The notes beneath the pieces are model-generated. The model worked only from the letters and a program-made list of their open reading frames with translations. It searched no databases and was not told the DNA's origin. Position numbers and translations under genes: made by a program. Shown here piece by piece: positions 1 to 7,630 of a stretch of 64,000 nt of DNA. How positions within the stretch are numbered: position 1 is the first letter of the stretch; every line of letters begins with the position of its first letter. Location of the stretch: the NCBI RefSeq assembly GCF_019856455.1, contig NZ_CP082205.1, forward strand, positions 1,488,001-1,552,000, read 5' to 3'. Origin of the DNA: Streptococcus suis. Its GTDB lineage: Bacteria; Bacillota; Bacilli; Lactobacillales; Streptococcaceae.

Positions 1-987
1 ATTCACACATTTTAGATGTTCTCGTTCAAATCGGGCGACATGTTCAGGACGGGCGGAGTCTGCATAGAAATAGATATTTCCGTACTGGGATTTGATATCT
101 TTAGCGATTTCCACCCAGTAATCAATTTCTTGGTACTGCGCCGAGTGTTCTTCCAAGAGATAGACTCTACCATCTGCCGTCTGTCCACAAACAACGATAG
201 ACCCATGGTGTTCATATCCCCAGTCAACACCAGCATAATAGATAGTGATGTCGTCTGTTGGAATGTCCTTGCTAGATATGAGCATGTCTTCCTTGAAATC
301 ACGATAGACAGCCCCTTCCCCGCTGACCCAACGGCCGTAGATACCACGTTCTGTAAACATACCACTCGGCGTTGTTGCGATAAGGTTCTCAATGTAACGC
401 TGATTTAAGAAGGTATTATCAAATATCGTAAAATGATTAGCGATAATGCTCTTGTCATCTGCTTTGTCGATATAGTCTTTCTTCAACCAGTGGTTGGGAT
501 GGTCTGGGTTAGTGTCGCAAATGATACGAGCGCCAAACCCTGAGCAACGCTTGCGGATTTCATCAAAGACTTCCTTGTTGGCCAGTGTCGCTTCGTTGAT
601 ATAGGCTCCGTACGCCGTCATACCACGGATGGCACGCAAACCAGCTACTGAACCTGTGAAGGTCGTAACCACATACACACCGAAGAGCGTAAAGTTCCCA
701 TGCTTGTCAAACTTGAAATCTATTCCGTACTTTTCTGATAGCTCTTGCAAGATGTTAGTCCGCAAAGTACCAGCACTAGTTGCTCCAAGTATATACATAG
801 GATTATCAACACCGCAAGACTTAGCGTTTTTCTTTGCCCTGCGTAATTCCATTAAGAACAAATCATTATCCAACTGGGTCTTACCTGCACGGACAGCCCC
901 ATGGTTAATCATCATGTACCAATCTTCACGCAAGGCCCGTTTTAAAATGCTGAGTTGCTTATCGTGGTATAGTCTATCAATTCCCAT
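1..987 (-). CDS. Phage terminase large subunit (partial)
   Basis: This is the ATPase/nuclease motor that packages phage DNA into proheads. The reading frame is open from the ATG at 987 to the left window edge, so the C-terminus is missing. Visible motifs are a Walker-A-like GAVRAGKT near residue 31 and the nuclease-side segments YYAGVDWGYEHHG and FYADSARPEHV towards the end of the visible part. The pattern fits the PBSX/Terminase_6 type. Its start overlaps the end of the small subunit by 11 nt, the usual terS-terL coupling. No in-frame stop is seen, so the packaging gene looks intact as far as it can be read. Confidence 0.9.
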   Translation of the reverse strand, partial: MGIDRLYHDKQLSILKRALREDWYMMINHGAVRAGKTQLDNDLFLMELRRAKKNAKSCGVDNPMYILGATSAGTLRTNILQELSEKYGIDFKFDKHGNFTLFGVYVVTTFTGSVAGLRAIRGMTAYGAYINEATLANKEVFDEIRKRCSGFGARIICDTNPDHPNHWLKKDYIDKADDKSIIANHFTIFDNTFLNQRYIENLIATTPSGMFTERGIYGRWVSGEGAVYRDFKEDMLISSKDIPTDDITIYYAGVDWGYEHHGSIVVCGQTADGRVYLLEEHSAQYQEIDYWVEIAKDIKSQYGNIYFYADSARPEHVARFEREHLKCVN

Positions 988-1519
988 TTATTCCCTCTTC
1001 CAACTTGTCAAATAGCTTTTCTAGGGCTAGTTCTGTTCGATTGACGTTCTCGCTGTCAGACAGCATTTTAACCAAGCTATCTGCTGATTTTTGTCTTTCT
1101 TTGATTCTCGGAGGGACTTCTTCAATACTGGCAGTGCCATCAACCGAGGTCACGACTTCGAAATCAGTTTCTTCCCCTCGCAATACTCTTGTGTGGAATT
1201 GCTTTATTTCGACCAAGGATGCAATGGATAGTTCTGTACTACGTTTTTCAAAGTTTTCCTTTAATATTTTAACAACTTCTTGGACGTGAAAAAAGTTAGC
1301 TTTTGTTAATAGCTCTGACGCTTTAACATTTGCTGACTTATCCGAATATCCTGCCTGCCGTGCCGCTTCCGTAGCGTTCTTAAAACCACTTGAAACATAC
1401 GCTAGTATAAACTGCTTCTGCTTTTCTCTTGCTGATGGCCAATCTGACATCAGCTTGATTGCATCGCTAGTTAGCTCGTCAATAATTTGTTGATGTCTAT
1501 CAATGACCATCACCTCCAA
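977..1519 (-). CDS. Phage terminase small subunit
   Basis: This is the DNA-recognition subunit of the packaging terminase, placed directly before the large subunit. The protein has about 180 residues. An N-terminal helix-turn-helix-like segment (KQKQFILAYVSSGFKNATEAARQAGYS, residues about 34-58) is typical of Terminase_2 proteins, and the charged C-terminal half fits an oligomerisation domain. The start is uncertain: TTG at 1519 opens the frame, but an in-frame ATG at 1510 sits immediately after a GGAGG. The gene follows a stretch with tRNA genes, so phage late transcription probably passes through the tRNAs into the terminase. Confidence 0.85.
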   Translation of the reverse strand: MEVMVIDRHQQIIDELTSDAIKLMSDWPSAREKQKQFILAYVSSGFKNATEAARQAGYSDKSANVKASELLTKANFFHVQEVVKILKENFEKRSTELSIASLVEIKQFHTRVLRGEETDFEVVTSVDGTASIEEVPPRIKERQKSADSLVKMLSDSENVNRTELALEKLFDKLEEGINGN

Positions 1520-1560
1520 TCAAAAAAGCCACACGATTGTGTGGGAAAAATATAGGAGAA

Positions 1561-1640
1561 AGACCCCTAGCGGAATCAAACCACCCAGCTTATAACTTAC
1601 CTAGGATATAAGTAGCTGTGCAATCATGCAGGGCCTAGTC
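1561..1640 (-). tRNA. Possible degenerate tRNA-Arg(CCU)-like sequence
   Basis: On the minus strand there is a convincing anticodon arm, with a 5-bp stem (CTTAT/GTAAG) and a 7-nt loop ATCCTAG giving anticodon CCU. A T-arm (GGTGG-TTTGATT-CCGCT) follows. The D-arm is poor, lacking the usual GG, and only about four of seven acceptor pairs form. It could be a decayed phage tRNA or a chance resemblance. It lies between terS and a good tRNA-Ser gene, which is why I list it. Confidence 0.3.
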
Positions 1641-1725
1641 GCATCCGCAACCATTTCAAAGTTAATGAGTGATATATGAGTTCTCGTCCAACGACTTACC
1701 CCATTCTGGGACACAAACACTCAAA

Positions 1726-1814
1726 GGAGAGTGTGGGATTCGAACCCACGGACCGCACGTAGGCGGCCACCCGTCTAGCAAACGAGCGCATTCGACCAAC
1801 TCTGCCAACTCTCC
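1726..1814 (-). tRNA. tRNA-Ser (anticodon GCU), phage-encoded
   Basis: The minus strand gives an 89-nt class II tRNA. The acceptor stem GGAGAGT pairs with ACTCTCC. The anticodon stem CTCGT/ACGGG encloses loop TTGCTAG, anticodon GCU, which reads AGC/AGU serine codons. The variable arm is long, as expected for serine, and the T-arm reads GGGTTCGAATCCC. No CCA is encoded. It lies inside the prophage between the ArpU-like regulator and the terminase genes. Confidence 0.93.
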
Positions 1815-1914
1815 ATAACAGGCAAGGCTTACTACCTTACCCTTATTTCTTGATACTACCATTCTAGCAGATTAAAACTGCCATGCACTGACAATTACTG
1901 CCAAAAACTGCCAT

Positions 1915-2322
1915 TTACTGCCAAACTTGCTCCAATTCTTTCCTGGCAATCCTTAGCAATCTGTAGTATGTCCTATCACTAATTCTCATTTCGTCCATCA
2001 CATCATACATAGACATCTTGTCAACGTAAACCAGGCTTAGAATTGTTTTGCTGGTGTCATCATTTAAATTGTCTATTATATTTTGTAGTTCCCGTTGTTT
2101 CTTAATGGCTTCAGCGGTTTTCTTTTCTATGTCATCAGCGGTTGCCATCAATTCAACATAGACATCATCCTGCTTCTTTTTTGCTCCACCCGAAACTTTA
2201 TCCGCTGTCCACTTTGGACTAGATAGTAAGGAGGCTTCGATTTTTTCACGACGTCTAATCAAGCTAGCAATGTACAAATCTAAATTTCTCAAATCCTTTA
2301 ATATAGCCTTAGCCTTGTTCAC
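1915..2322 (-). CDS. ArpU-like / DUF1492 phage transcriptional regulator
   Basis: This 135-residue protein is rich in charged helices. Its C-terminal half (SKTILSLVYVDKMSMYDVMDEMRISDRTYYRLLRIARKELEQ) reads as a sigma-factor-region-4-like helix-turn-helix. That pattern and its place just before the packaging genes match the ArpU/DUF1492 family, regulators of late gene expression in Gram-positive phages. Family assignment is from pattern memory; activation of the terminase operon is inferred from position. Confidence 0.75.
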   Translation of the reverse strand: MNKAKAILKDLRNLDLYIASLIRRREKIEASLLSSPKWTADKVSGGAKKKQDDVYVELMATADDIEKKTAEAIKKQRELQNIIDNLNDDTSKTILSLVYVDKMSMYDVMDEMRISDRTYYRLLRIARKELEQVWQ

Positions 2323-2396
2323 TCTCTGTCTCCTTTTTGTGGTATAATGTATGTGAGTTATTTACCACAGCCAGGGCAGAGAGTGCCTTGGCTTTT

Positions 2397-2657
2397 TTAT
2401 TTTTCCCACGGCTGTCGCTGATGGCTATAATACGGGTACACCAGTCGAATTTTCCCTCTCGGAGCTAGCACCCTAGGCTCATAAGGCTTGACTTGCTCGT
2501 ACAGCTCGTCTATTTTATCCAACATGCGTTGTCGCGGTGGTCGTCCGCCTAGCCAGTTGTAGACAGATGGAGTCGTCACACCCATCTCGGACGCAAATTG
2601 GTCCCTCGTCCATCCTGTCTTTTGTAGGATGTATTTGATTTTATCTGCTGTGGTCAT
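2397..2657 (-). CDS. XRE-type helix-turn-helix phage protein
   Basis: This 86-residue protein has an N-terminal helix-turn-helix (ADKIKYILQKTGWTRDQFASEMGVTTPSVYNWLGGRPP, residues about 4-41), followed by a short basic tail. It resembles the small XRE-like regulators that close the early operon of streptococcal phages. Its ATG overlaps the stop of the preceding gene (ATGA), so it is translationally coupled. Its target is unknown. Confidence 0.75.
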   Translation of the reverse strand: MTTADKIKYILQKTGWTRDQFASEMGVTTPSVYNWLGGRPPRQRMLDKIDELYEQVKPYEPRVLAPRGKIRLVYPYYSHQRQPWEK

Positions 2658-2863
2658 AGGTCCTCCTCAACTCCAACTACCCTTTTAAGATAGTCATCAA
2701 TATATACCCATTGACCTATTTTGACACAAAACTCAGAATAGTTAACAACGCTATGGAGTTTTGATGGGAGCACCCCGAAAGCGTACTCTTGAGCCACTAT
2801 ATTTTGAAAGGATGCTCGTTCAAATGGCCGTATAGCTGATACGACTTTTACTTTAAGAATCAT
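2654..2863 (-). CDS. Hypothetical phage protein
   Basis: This gene encodes 69 residues starting MILKVKVVSAIRPF. The start at 2863 was chosen because it overlaps the upstream stop by ATGA; the frame is open further upstream but would need a long overlap. I recognise no domain. It is coupled at both ends to its neighbours, which supports translation. Confidence 0.6.
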   Translation of the reverse strand: MILKVKVVSAIRPFERASFQNIVAQEYAFGVLPSKLHSVVNYSEFCVKIGQWVYIDDYLKRVVGVEEDL

Positions 2864-3078
2864 TCCAACTCCTCCAACGCTACCCACCGAAATTGTGGGT
2901 ATTTTTCGGCTTCTTCTTGGGTGCATTTCCAAGCCACTTTTACCACTTCCTCTAAAATGTCCGTTTCATTGACAGTAAATTTAATTTCGCCATCTTCCTC
3001 TACGTCCATTATGTAATTATAGTCAAAATACATCAGCTCTGGCACATCGACCAGTAGCACGCCTAGTTTTTCAGTCAT
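2860..3078 (-). CDS. Hypothetical acidic phage protein
   Basis: This 72-residue, strongly acidic protein (many D/E, few K/R) has no recognised motif. It overlaps the upstream gene by 8 nt and the downstream gene by 4 nt. Small acidic phage proteins are sometimes host inhibitors or DNA mimics, but nothing in this sequence shows that. Confidence 0.6.
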   Translation of the reverse strand: MTEKLGVLLVDVPELMYFDYNYIMDVEEDGEIKFTVNETDILEEVVKVAWKCTQEEAEKYPQFRWVALEELE

Positions 3079-3403
3079 TGATTCCCTCCTTGCAATCTCC
3101 GTAAATCATATATACAGCTATTTCCATCTGTGCCATACCATAAGCGTGACCAACCCAGTCCTTAAATTCTTGAGACATTGGCAACCAATCTTTAGCGGCT
3201 CCCAGATCATATTCTTCCGGTTTTTGGTTAGCAAAGATGCATTTCATCGCTCCCATAAATGTCATTCCGTGTTCAGCCATATCCCAAAAGTAATCTACTC
3301 TATTCTTAACAACTGATGGCAAGTCATGTGCTGGCGGAAACGGTTTGCCATTTTGGACTGTCCAGCCATAGACTCCTCTATACATATTTTTTAATTTTTC
3401 CAT
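3071..3403 (-). CDS. Hypothetical phage protein
   Basis: This 110-residue soluble protein is rich in aromatic residues and has no motif I can name. It lies in the run of small overlapping early genes and is separated from the YopX-like gene by only 3 nt. Function unknown. Confidence 0.6.
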   Translation of the reverse strand: MEKLKNMYRGVYGWTVQNGKPFPPAHDLPSVVKNRVDYFWDMAEHGMTFMGAMKCIFANQKPEEYDLGAAKDWLPMSQEFKDWVGHAYGMAQMEIAVYMIYGDCKEGIND

Positions 3404-3406
3404 ATC

Positions 3407-3778
3407 CTACCACTCCACCAAATCAGGATTTTCATAAATATTTCCTAAGACCTCAAAATCAACCATGATAGCCTCGGGGTATCCACCACCTAAAGCCAAA
3501 TTAAATCCTTGAAAAATTCTCTTATCTCCAAAATTTTCTTCAATCTCCTGCGTGCCAAACGAAACAGCAACCTTTCTCCATCCGTTTTCTAGCACCACAT
3601 CTCCCTCAAAAATCTCCTTGCCGTTGACATCAAACAGCCCTGTGGATTGCATGAGGACTGCACCATTGCACGTTTTGCCGTTTTCGAAGTCACGCCAATC
3701 AAGATAGAATTCTCCATCATAAACTACTGGCTTGTCATACATTTCTGAACCAAACCAAGCTCTACATCTCGGTATCAT
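3407..3778 (-). CDS. YopX-like phage protein
   Basis: This 123-residue protein has the layout I associate with the YopX family: a central TGLFDVNGKEIFEGDVV block (residues about 46-62), then predicted beta strands and a closing EVLGNIYENPDLV. The family is common in Firmicutes prophages and its biochemical role is unknown. It overlaps the upstream 60-residue gene by 17 nt. Confidence 0.75.
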   Translation of the reverse strand: MIPRCRAWFGSEMYDKPVVYDGEFYLDWRDFENGKTCNGAVLMQSTGLFDVNGKEIFEGDVVLENGWRKVAVSFGTQEIEENFGDKRIFQGFNLALGGGYPEAIMVDFEVLGNIYENPDLVEW

Positions 3779-3944
3779 TTTCTACCTCCTTCATCATCTG
3801 TATAGCATTGGACAAAGCTCTGACATACTCGCCGCACTTATTTATTGCATTTGCATTGAATATCAGTTTTTGGCTTTCTACCACCATCGTCTCAACGAAT
3901 TGTCCTTTTAATTCCGTCAGTAATTCAATATCTTTTTCCATCAC
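3762..3944 (-). CDS. Hypothetical phage protein
   Basis: This 60-residue, predominantly helical protein (MMEKDIELLTELKGQFVE...) starts with an ATGA overlap with the upstream gene, supporting the start at 3944. No recognised domain. Confidence 0.55.
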   Translation of the reverse strand: MMEKDIELLTELKGQFVETMVVESQKLIFNANAINKCGEYVRALSNAIQMMKEVENDTEM

Positions 3945-4468
3945 TCCACCTCTTCCCTAAACTGCCACGCCCACTCAAAATCCTTTTTGATTTCGGCTTC
4001 GGTGAGTTGATTCATCTTGTATGTTTTCCAGTATTCATTGGTGCACTCTTTCAGATGTAGCGCATCCTCTCTAAGTCTTTGTAAAATTATTCTTGAGTAT
4101 TTTACATTCGGATTCGGTATTTCAACCGTATACAACTGCTCCGACTCGACCTCATAGCCATCGAGCCAGGCACGAGCTATCATATCAACCTTTTCAGGAA
4201 TCAAGTCGTCATTCTCATCATATGCCCAATCACCGACCTTCTCATCATCATCCAGGTTAGAAAGAACTTTTTGCAAATGCCAGCCAGAGCGTTTACACTC
4301 CTCTATCCACTCCGCCACAAACTGCGGCACCACAACCTTTTGTGGTTCGTGGATTTGGGAGATTATTTCTTTTGCTTTTTCGAATACCACAACATCTTCT
4401 GCTCTGTCAAAATCTGTCGTTCTCACAACGTTCCACTCTAATTGCTCAATCGCTTCCTGTTTGTTCAT
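3941..4468 (-). CDS. DUF1642-like phage protein
   Basis: This 175-residue protein carries the features of the DUF1642 family: an N-terminal NKQEAIEQLE helix, a central block WIEECKRSGWHLQKVLSNL (residues about 69-87) and the downstream segment MIARAWLDGYEVE. DUF1642 proteins are frequent in streptococcal and lactococcal phage early regions; their function is unknown to me. Confidence 0.75.
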   Translation of the reverse strand: MNKQEAIEQLEWNVVRTTDFDRAEDVVVFEKAKEIISQIHEPQKVVVPQFVAEWIEECKRSGWHLQKVLSNLDDDEKVGDWAYDENDDLIPEKVDMIARAWLDGYEVESEQLYTVEIPNPNVKYSRIILQRLREDALHLKECTNEYWKTYKMNQLTEAEIKKDFEWAWQFREEVE

Positions 4469-4480
4469 CTTTTTTTCCCT

Positions 4481-4768
4481 CTACAAAAATAGTGTGACAA
4501 TCCAAAGTAGGACGAATGTAATAATAGGGGTTCCGATTACTTTTGCCAATAATTCGACAAAATCATAATCATTTTCCTTTCGTCCACCGCTAACAATAAT
4601 ATAGCTGACCAGTATATCAAGACCTATCGCTTGTGCTAGTGTTATACTTGGGACTCCGTCTAAAGTTGTTAAGATGTTATTCCATCCATATCGTATTACC
4701 AATCCCGATAAGATAAAGCTTAACGGGAATACAAACAATACTGCCAGTAATTGTTCTCTTGTGCTCAT
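4481..4768 (-). CDS. Small phage membrane protein
   Basis: This 95-residue protein has three likely membrane segments (residues about 8-26, 44-60 and 74-94) joined by short loops. It lies in the early operon, away from any lysis module, so holin is not the first reading. Superinfection exclusion or membrane modulation is possible but unsupported by any motif. Confidence 0.55.
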   Translation of the reverse strand: MSTREQLLAVLFVFPLSFILSGLVIRYGWNNILTTLDGVPSITLAQAIGLDILVSYIIVSGGRKENDYDFVELLAKVIGTPIITFVLLWIVTLFL

Positions 4769-4795
4769 TTTATTTATCTGTTTCCTCCATATCGC

Positions 4796-4957
4796 CTAAA
4801 TAGCGTTCTTTCGTTCAAATTCGAGTGTCGCTTGCCTCAACTCAACACCCAACCGTTTAATTTTTGCTTTGTTCACTCTGCCATTGTACAATTCCAACGG
4901 CAGACCTTCGTTTCGATACTGCTTACAAAGATATTCGATGTATTCAAGATGATTCAT
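4796..4957 (-). CDS. Small hypothetical phage protein (53 aa)
   Basis: A short frame begins MNHLEYIEYLCKQYRNEGLP and ends ERKNAI. It has a purine-rich Shine-Dalgarno (GGAGAGG) before the ATG, starts 1 nt after the methyltransferase stop codon, and fills a gap that would otherwise be empty in a tightly packed operon. It is basic and helical. No homologue recognised. Confidence 0.55.
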   Translation of the reverse strand: MNHLEYIEYLCKQYRNEGLPLELYNGRVNKAKIKRLGVELRQATLEFERKNAI

Positions 4958-4958
4958 C

Positions 4959-6128
4959 TTACCTCTCCAACCTCCTCGCTATCGCCTCAATCACATTAAC
5001 CGTGACTGAGTTACCAGCTTGCTTGTATAGTTGACTATTACTGTTTACTGCCTGGGCTCTATCAAACGCCCAATCTGGAAAACCTTGCAACCTCCAACAC
5101 TCGCGAGGTGTCAGTTTGCGGATGCGGATACCATCTAATATGCCGAATGTCCCTGCTTTGGTATTCCCCTGATGGCCACTGGCAGTGAGTGTGCCAACCT
5201 CGTCTTTGGTTTTTCGGTTGTAAAAATCATACACAACAACACCCTGCTCCTCGCCTGTCAAGAGAGTATTCGCCATCTGCTTCCCAACACGTCCCCGTCG
5301 TGTGGCAGAATTGGGATGTGACAGACTGATAGAATCACCAACCGTTGCCTCAGAATAACCTTTGGTAGTTGCCTCTTTGATGGCTAACAAGTTATTTTCC
5401 TGCCAGCTATTGCTAGTTAATGTAGGTGCTGTATCGTGTTCTCCACCTTGATTGTATCCGTGGCCTCGTTGGATGATTTTCGGCTGTTGACCCTCAATAA
5501 TGTACGACCCGCTCCCTTGTGCTTCTCCGTACCTGGCGGTAATGGTATTTGTTGATTGTCCTTGTAGGCTACCATTTTCCTTGTCGCCTCTTTCGAAAGG
5601 AAATATCGTTCGTCCACCTGCTCCTCTAAGATGTCCGATAATAAACACCCGCTCTCGGTTTTGGGGGACTCCAAAATTCTTGCTGTTGAACACTTGCCAT
5701 TCCGCATCATACCCCAGTTCATCCAACGCTCCGAGGATGGTCTCGAATGTATTTCCGTTGTCGTGGTTGAGGAGTCCTGTGACGTTTTCAAGGAATAGAT
5801 ATTTAGGTCTGAGAATAGATGCGAACCTAGCAATCTCAAAGAACAAAGTCCCTCTAGTATCTTCAAATCCTGCTCGCTTTCCAGCAATGCTGAAAGCCTG
5901 GCACGGAAATCCTCCACAGATAACGTCCACACGTCCGATTCCTCTAACAGACTCATCTGTGACTCTTGTAATGTCATGAAAATCAAATTCTCCTTCCGTA
6001 TCATGTATCGCCTTATAGCTCTTTCTGGCAAATTGGTCTATTTCGCAAAAACCGATACATTCGTAACCGGCACGTTCCATACCAAGACGGAAACCACCAA
6101 TGCCAGCAAATAGGTCAAGAAATCTCAT
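4959..6128 (-). CDS. Phage DNA (cytosine-5) methyltransferase
   Basis: This enzyme transfers a methyl group from S-adenosylmethionine to cytosine C5, probably protecting phage DNA from host restriction. Ordered motifs in this 389-residue form are FAGIGGF (motif I, residues 7-13), GGFPCQAFS with the catalytic PCQ (motif IV, near 75), ENVTGLL (VI), QNRERVFIIG (VIII, near 157) and GNSVTVNVIEAIARR (X, at the C-terminus). The start at 6128 gives an ATGA overlap with the upstream gene. Between about 185 and 330 the target-recognition region contains four TIT/TLT/TLL-type blocks, as in multispecific phage enzymes. No restriction endonuclease is adjacent. Confidence 0.93.
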   Translation of the reverse strand: MRFLDLFAGIGGFRLGMERAGYECIGFCEIDQFARKSYKAIHDTEGEFDFHDITRVTDESVRGIGRVDVICGGFPCQAFSIAGKRAGFEDTRGTLFFEIARFASILRPKYLFLENVTGLLNHDNGNTFETILGALDELGYDAEWQVFNSKNFGVPQNRERVFIIGHLRGAGGRTIFPFERGDKENGSLQGQSTNTITARYGEAQGSGSYIIEGQQPKIIQRGHGYNQGGEHDTAPTLTSNSWQENNLLAIKEATTKGYSEATVGDSISLSHPNSATRRGRVGKQMANTLLTGEEQGVVVYDFYNRKTKDEVGTLTASGHQGNTKAGTFGILDGIRIRKLTPRECWRLQGFPDWAFDRAQAVNSNSQLYKQAGNSVTVNVIEAIARRLER

Positions 6129-6433
6129 TCTTTCCGTCCTTTCAACCACTCAGGCATCCCCTGCCCGATTTCAATCTCGTGAAACTGTTCACTGGTTACG
6201 AGGAACTTCCCGTACGGGCTAACTTCGACATAGTAATGACCGTCAACCACATCTTTAGCTGTGACTTTGCCGAACATCTCTGTGCCGGTATTGTCTACTT
6301 GGTAGATGATGATGGGGTCTTTAGTTTTTAATTCATCCACTTCATGACTTAGATCTCTGATTTTCAGCATAGCTGCAAGTAATATGATGAGCCATAAAGT
6401 ACCAAAAAACAGTAATGGTTGGTAGTCTTTCAT
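6125..6433 (-). CDS. Hypothetical membrane-anchored phage protein
   Basis: This 102-residue protein has one N-terminal membrane segment (residues about 7-23) and then a soluble domain. The soluble part (IIYQVDNTGTEMFGKVTAKDVVDGHYYVEV...) looks like a small beta fold. It is coupled by ATGA overlaps to both the resolvase gene upstream and the methyltransferase downstream. Function unknown. Confidence 0.6.
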   Translation of the reverse strand: MKDYQPLLFFGTLWLIILLAAMLKIRDLSHEVDELKTKDPIIIYQVDNTGTEMFGKVTAKDVVDGHYYVEVSPYGKFLVTSEQFHEIEIGQGMPEWLKGRKE

Positions 6434-6879
6434 CCAACTTCCTCCACTTCAATTTCAATCCTTGGTCTAGGACTGTACACCTTTCTCGTTGTATGCTCGA
6501 CAATTATGTTATCATCCGTCCAAACATTGCCAGCCTTGCTGATGCTGTCATAAACCGCTTTTTCCAGATTATCTAAATCTGGTTTTTTATCTACGTAAAT
6601 CCGCTCATTGATGAAATCATCATACTGTTGTACTTTCTTGGCCTTAGACCGTGGTTTAGGCGGTTCCGACATAGACTTCGGAGCAGGTATGTAGAATGTC
6701 ATATCTACCTTGATTGCCCCATCAAAATATGGACCATCGTAATTCTGTCTAACAAACTCAGTGCATTTTTTCCGCCACGCAACCATCTTTCCGTCTTCAT
6801 AGACAGTTGCGTGTTTACCTCGTCTTCCAGCTCTTGGACGGCTCTGCGGTTTGGGTTCGATAGGTATAATCGACTTCAT
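6430..6879 (-). CDS. rusA: RusA-like Holliday junction resolvase
   Basis: This endonuclease cuts Holliday junctions made during phage recombination and replication. The 149-residue protein has the RusA hallmarks: an N-terminal PKPQSRPR segment, the acidic metal-binding block KKPDLDNLEKAVYDSIS (residues about 97-113) and WTDDNII close behind. It lies downstream of the recT and nuclease genes, forming a phage recombination module, and is translationally coupled at both ends. Confidence 0.9.
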   Translation of the reverse strand: MKSIIPIEPKPQSRPRAGRRGKHATVYEDGKMVAWRKKCTEFVRQNYDGPYFDGAIKVDMTFYIPAPKSMSEPPKPRSKAKKVQQYDDFINERIYVDKKPDLDNLEKAVYDSISKAGNVWTDDNIIVEHTTRKVYSPRPRIEIEVEEVG

Positions 6880-7211
6880 AGTATGACTCCATGGAATCCC
6901 AATTCATCAAACAAATTCTTTTTATTTTCTTCGATGAACTCAAACAAGGTTTGGATTTCTTTAATGTCCTTGCTAATCTCTTTTGCTGTATAAGCACCAT
7001 CGAGAATAAGTTTATCGGGAAATTCAGCTTCTAAGACTAGTCTATATTCCGGTTCGAACATATCTCCGTTCTCGTCCAATGAAAGTTGGTGTTCTTGCTT
7101 CACAAATTCTGCACTTATTTTCCAGTGAGTGTAACCAACAATTTTGAGACTTTGCTTTTCCTTGTTCGTCTCTAATGTAAAAGGTGTTTTTAAAATTGCT
7201 GTTTTTTTCAT
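6876..7211 (-). CDS. Hypothetical phage protein
   Basis: About 111 residues from MKKTAILKTPFTLETN. The frame opens earlier at a TTG (7277), so the N-terminus is uncertain; the ATG at 7211 has a weak GGA a few bases upstream. The composition is that of a soluble alpha/beta protein and no motif is recognised. Its end overlaps rusA by 4 nt. Confidence 0.55.
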   Translation of the reverse strand: MKKTAILKTPFTLETNKEKQSLKIVGYTHWKISAEFVKQEHQLSLDENGDMFEPEYRLVLEAEFPDKLILDGAYTAKEISKDIKEIQTLFEFIEENKKNLFDELGFHGVIL

Positions 7212-7341
7212 TTTTCCAAAATCCAGCGACTGCCTTTGTGTGAGTTTGGCTAAATACGGGCAGTCGCTATCGTCCAACTGTCAACTGATTGTTTCCAATT
7301 GACACGCTTTCTAGTTCGCTTTTTTCGTGGTTCACGGCACG

Positions 7342-7617
7342 TTATCTGTGTTCCCAGGTACAAAAGATTGTCAATTGTTTCTTCAAGTTGAAACCATTTC
7401 GGAAATTTAGGACAAATCTTTTTTCTGGGTATGTTTGCATTTTTTTATAAATATATTCAGACATATGATCAATTGGCTCTCCGCTGAACCATTTGATGCC
7501 GTTGTTTTTGGCCAATTCGAACAGCTCTCTAGCTTCTTCGATTGTTCCAGCTACCAGAGAAAATTCAGCTATAGATTCTTCCTTCAACCGCTTCATTTTT
7601 TCATCAAAATTTGTCAT
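7342..7617 (-). CDS. Hypothetical phage protein
   Basis: A 91-residue protein beginning MTNFDEKMKRLKEESIAEFS, helical and charged in the first half. It follows the PD-(D/E)XK-like gene by 13 nt. Not recognised. Confidence 0.5.
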   Translation of the reverse strand: MTNFDEKMKRLKEESIAEFSLVAGTIEEARELFELAKNNGIKWFSGEPIDHMSEYIYKKMQTYPEKRFVLNFRNGFNLKKQLTIFCTWEHR

Positions 7618-7630
7618 TTAAAGCGCCTTT

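Noticed and set aside
1662..1862. A 66-codon frame across the tRNA-Ser gene
   Set aside because: It is an accidental reading of the tRNA sequence.
4481..4768. Holin assignment for the 95-residue membrane protein
   Set aside because: It lies in the early operon far from any endolysin, and membrane segments alone do not make a holin.
5417..6031. A 204-codon frame overlapping the methyltransferase in another frame
   Set aside because: The methyltransferase motifs lie in the other frame in the right order; this one has no ribosome site or recognisable domain.
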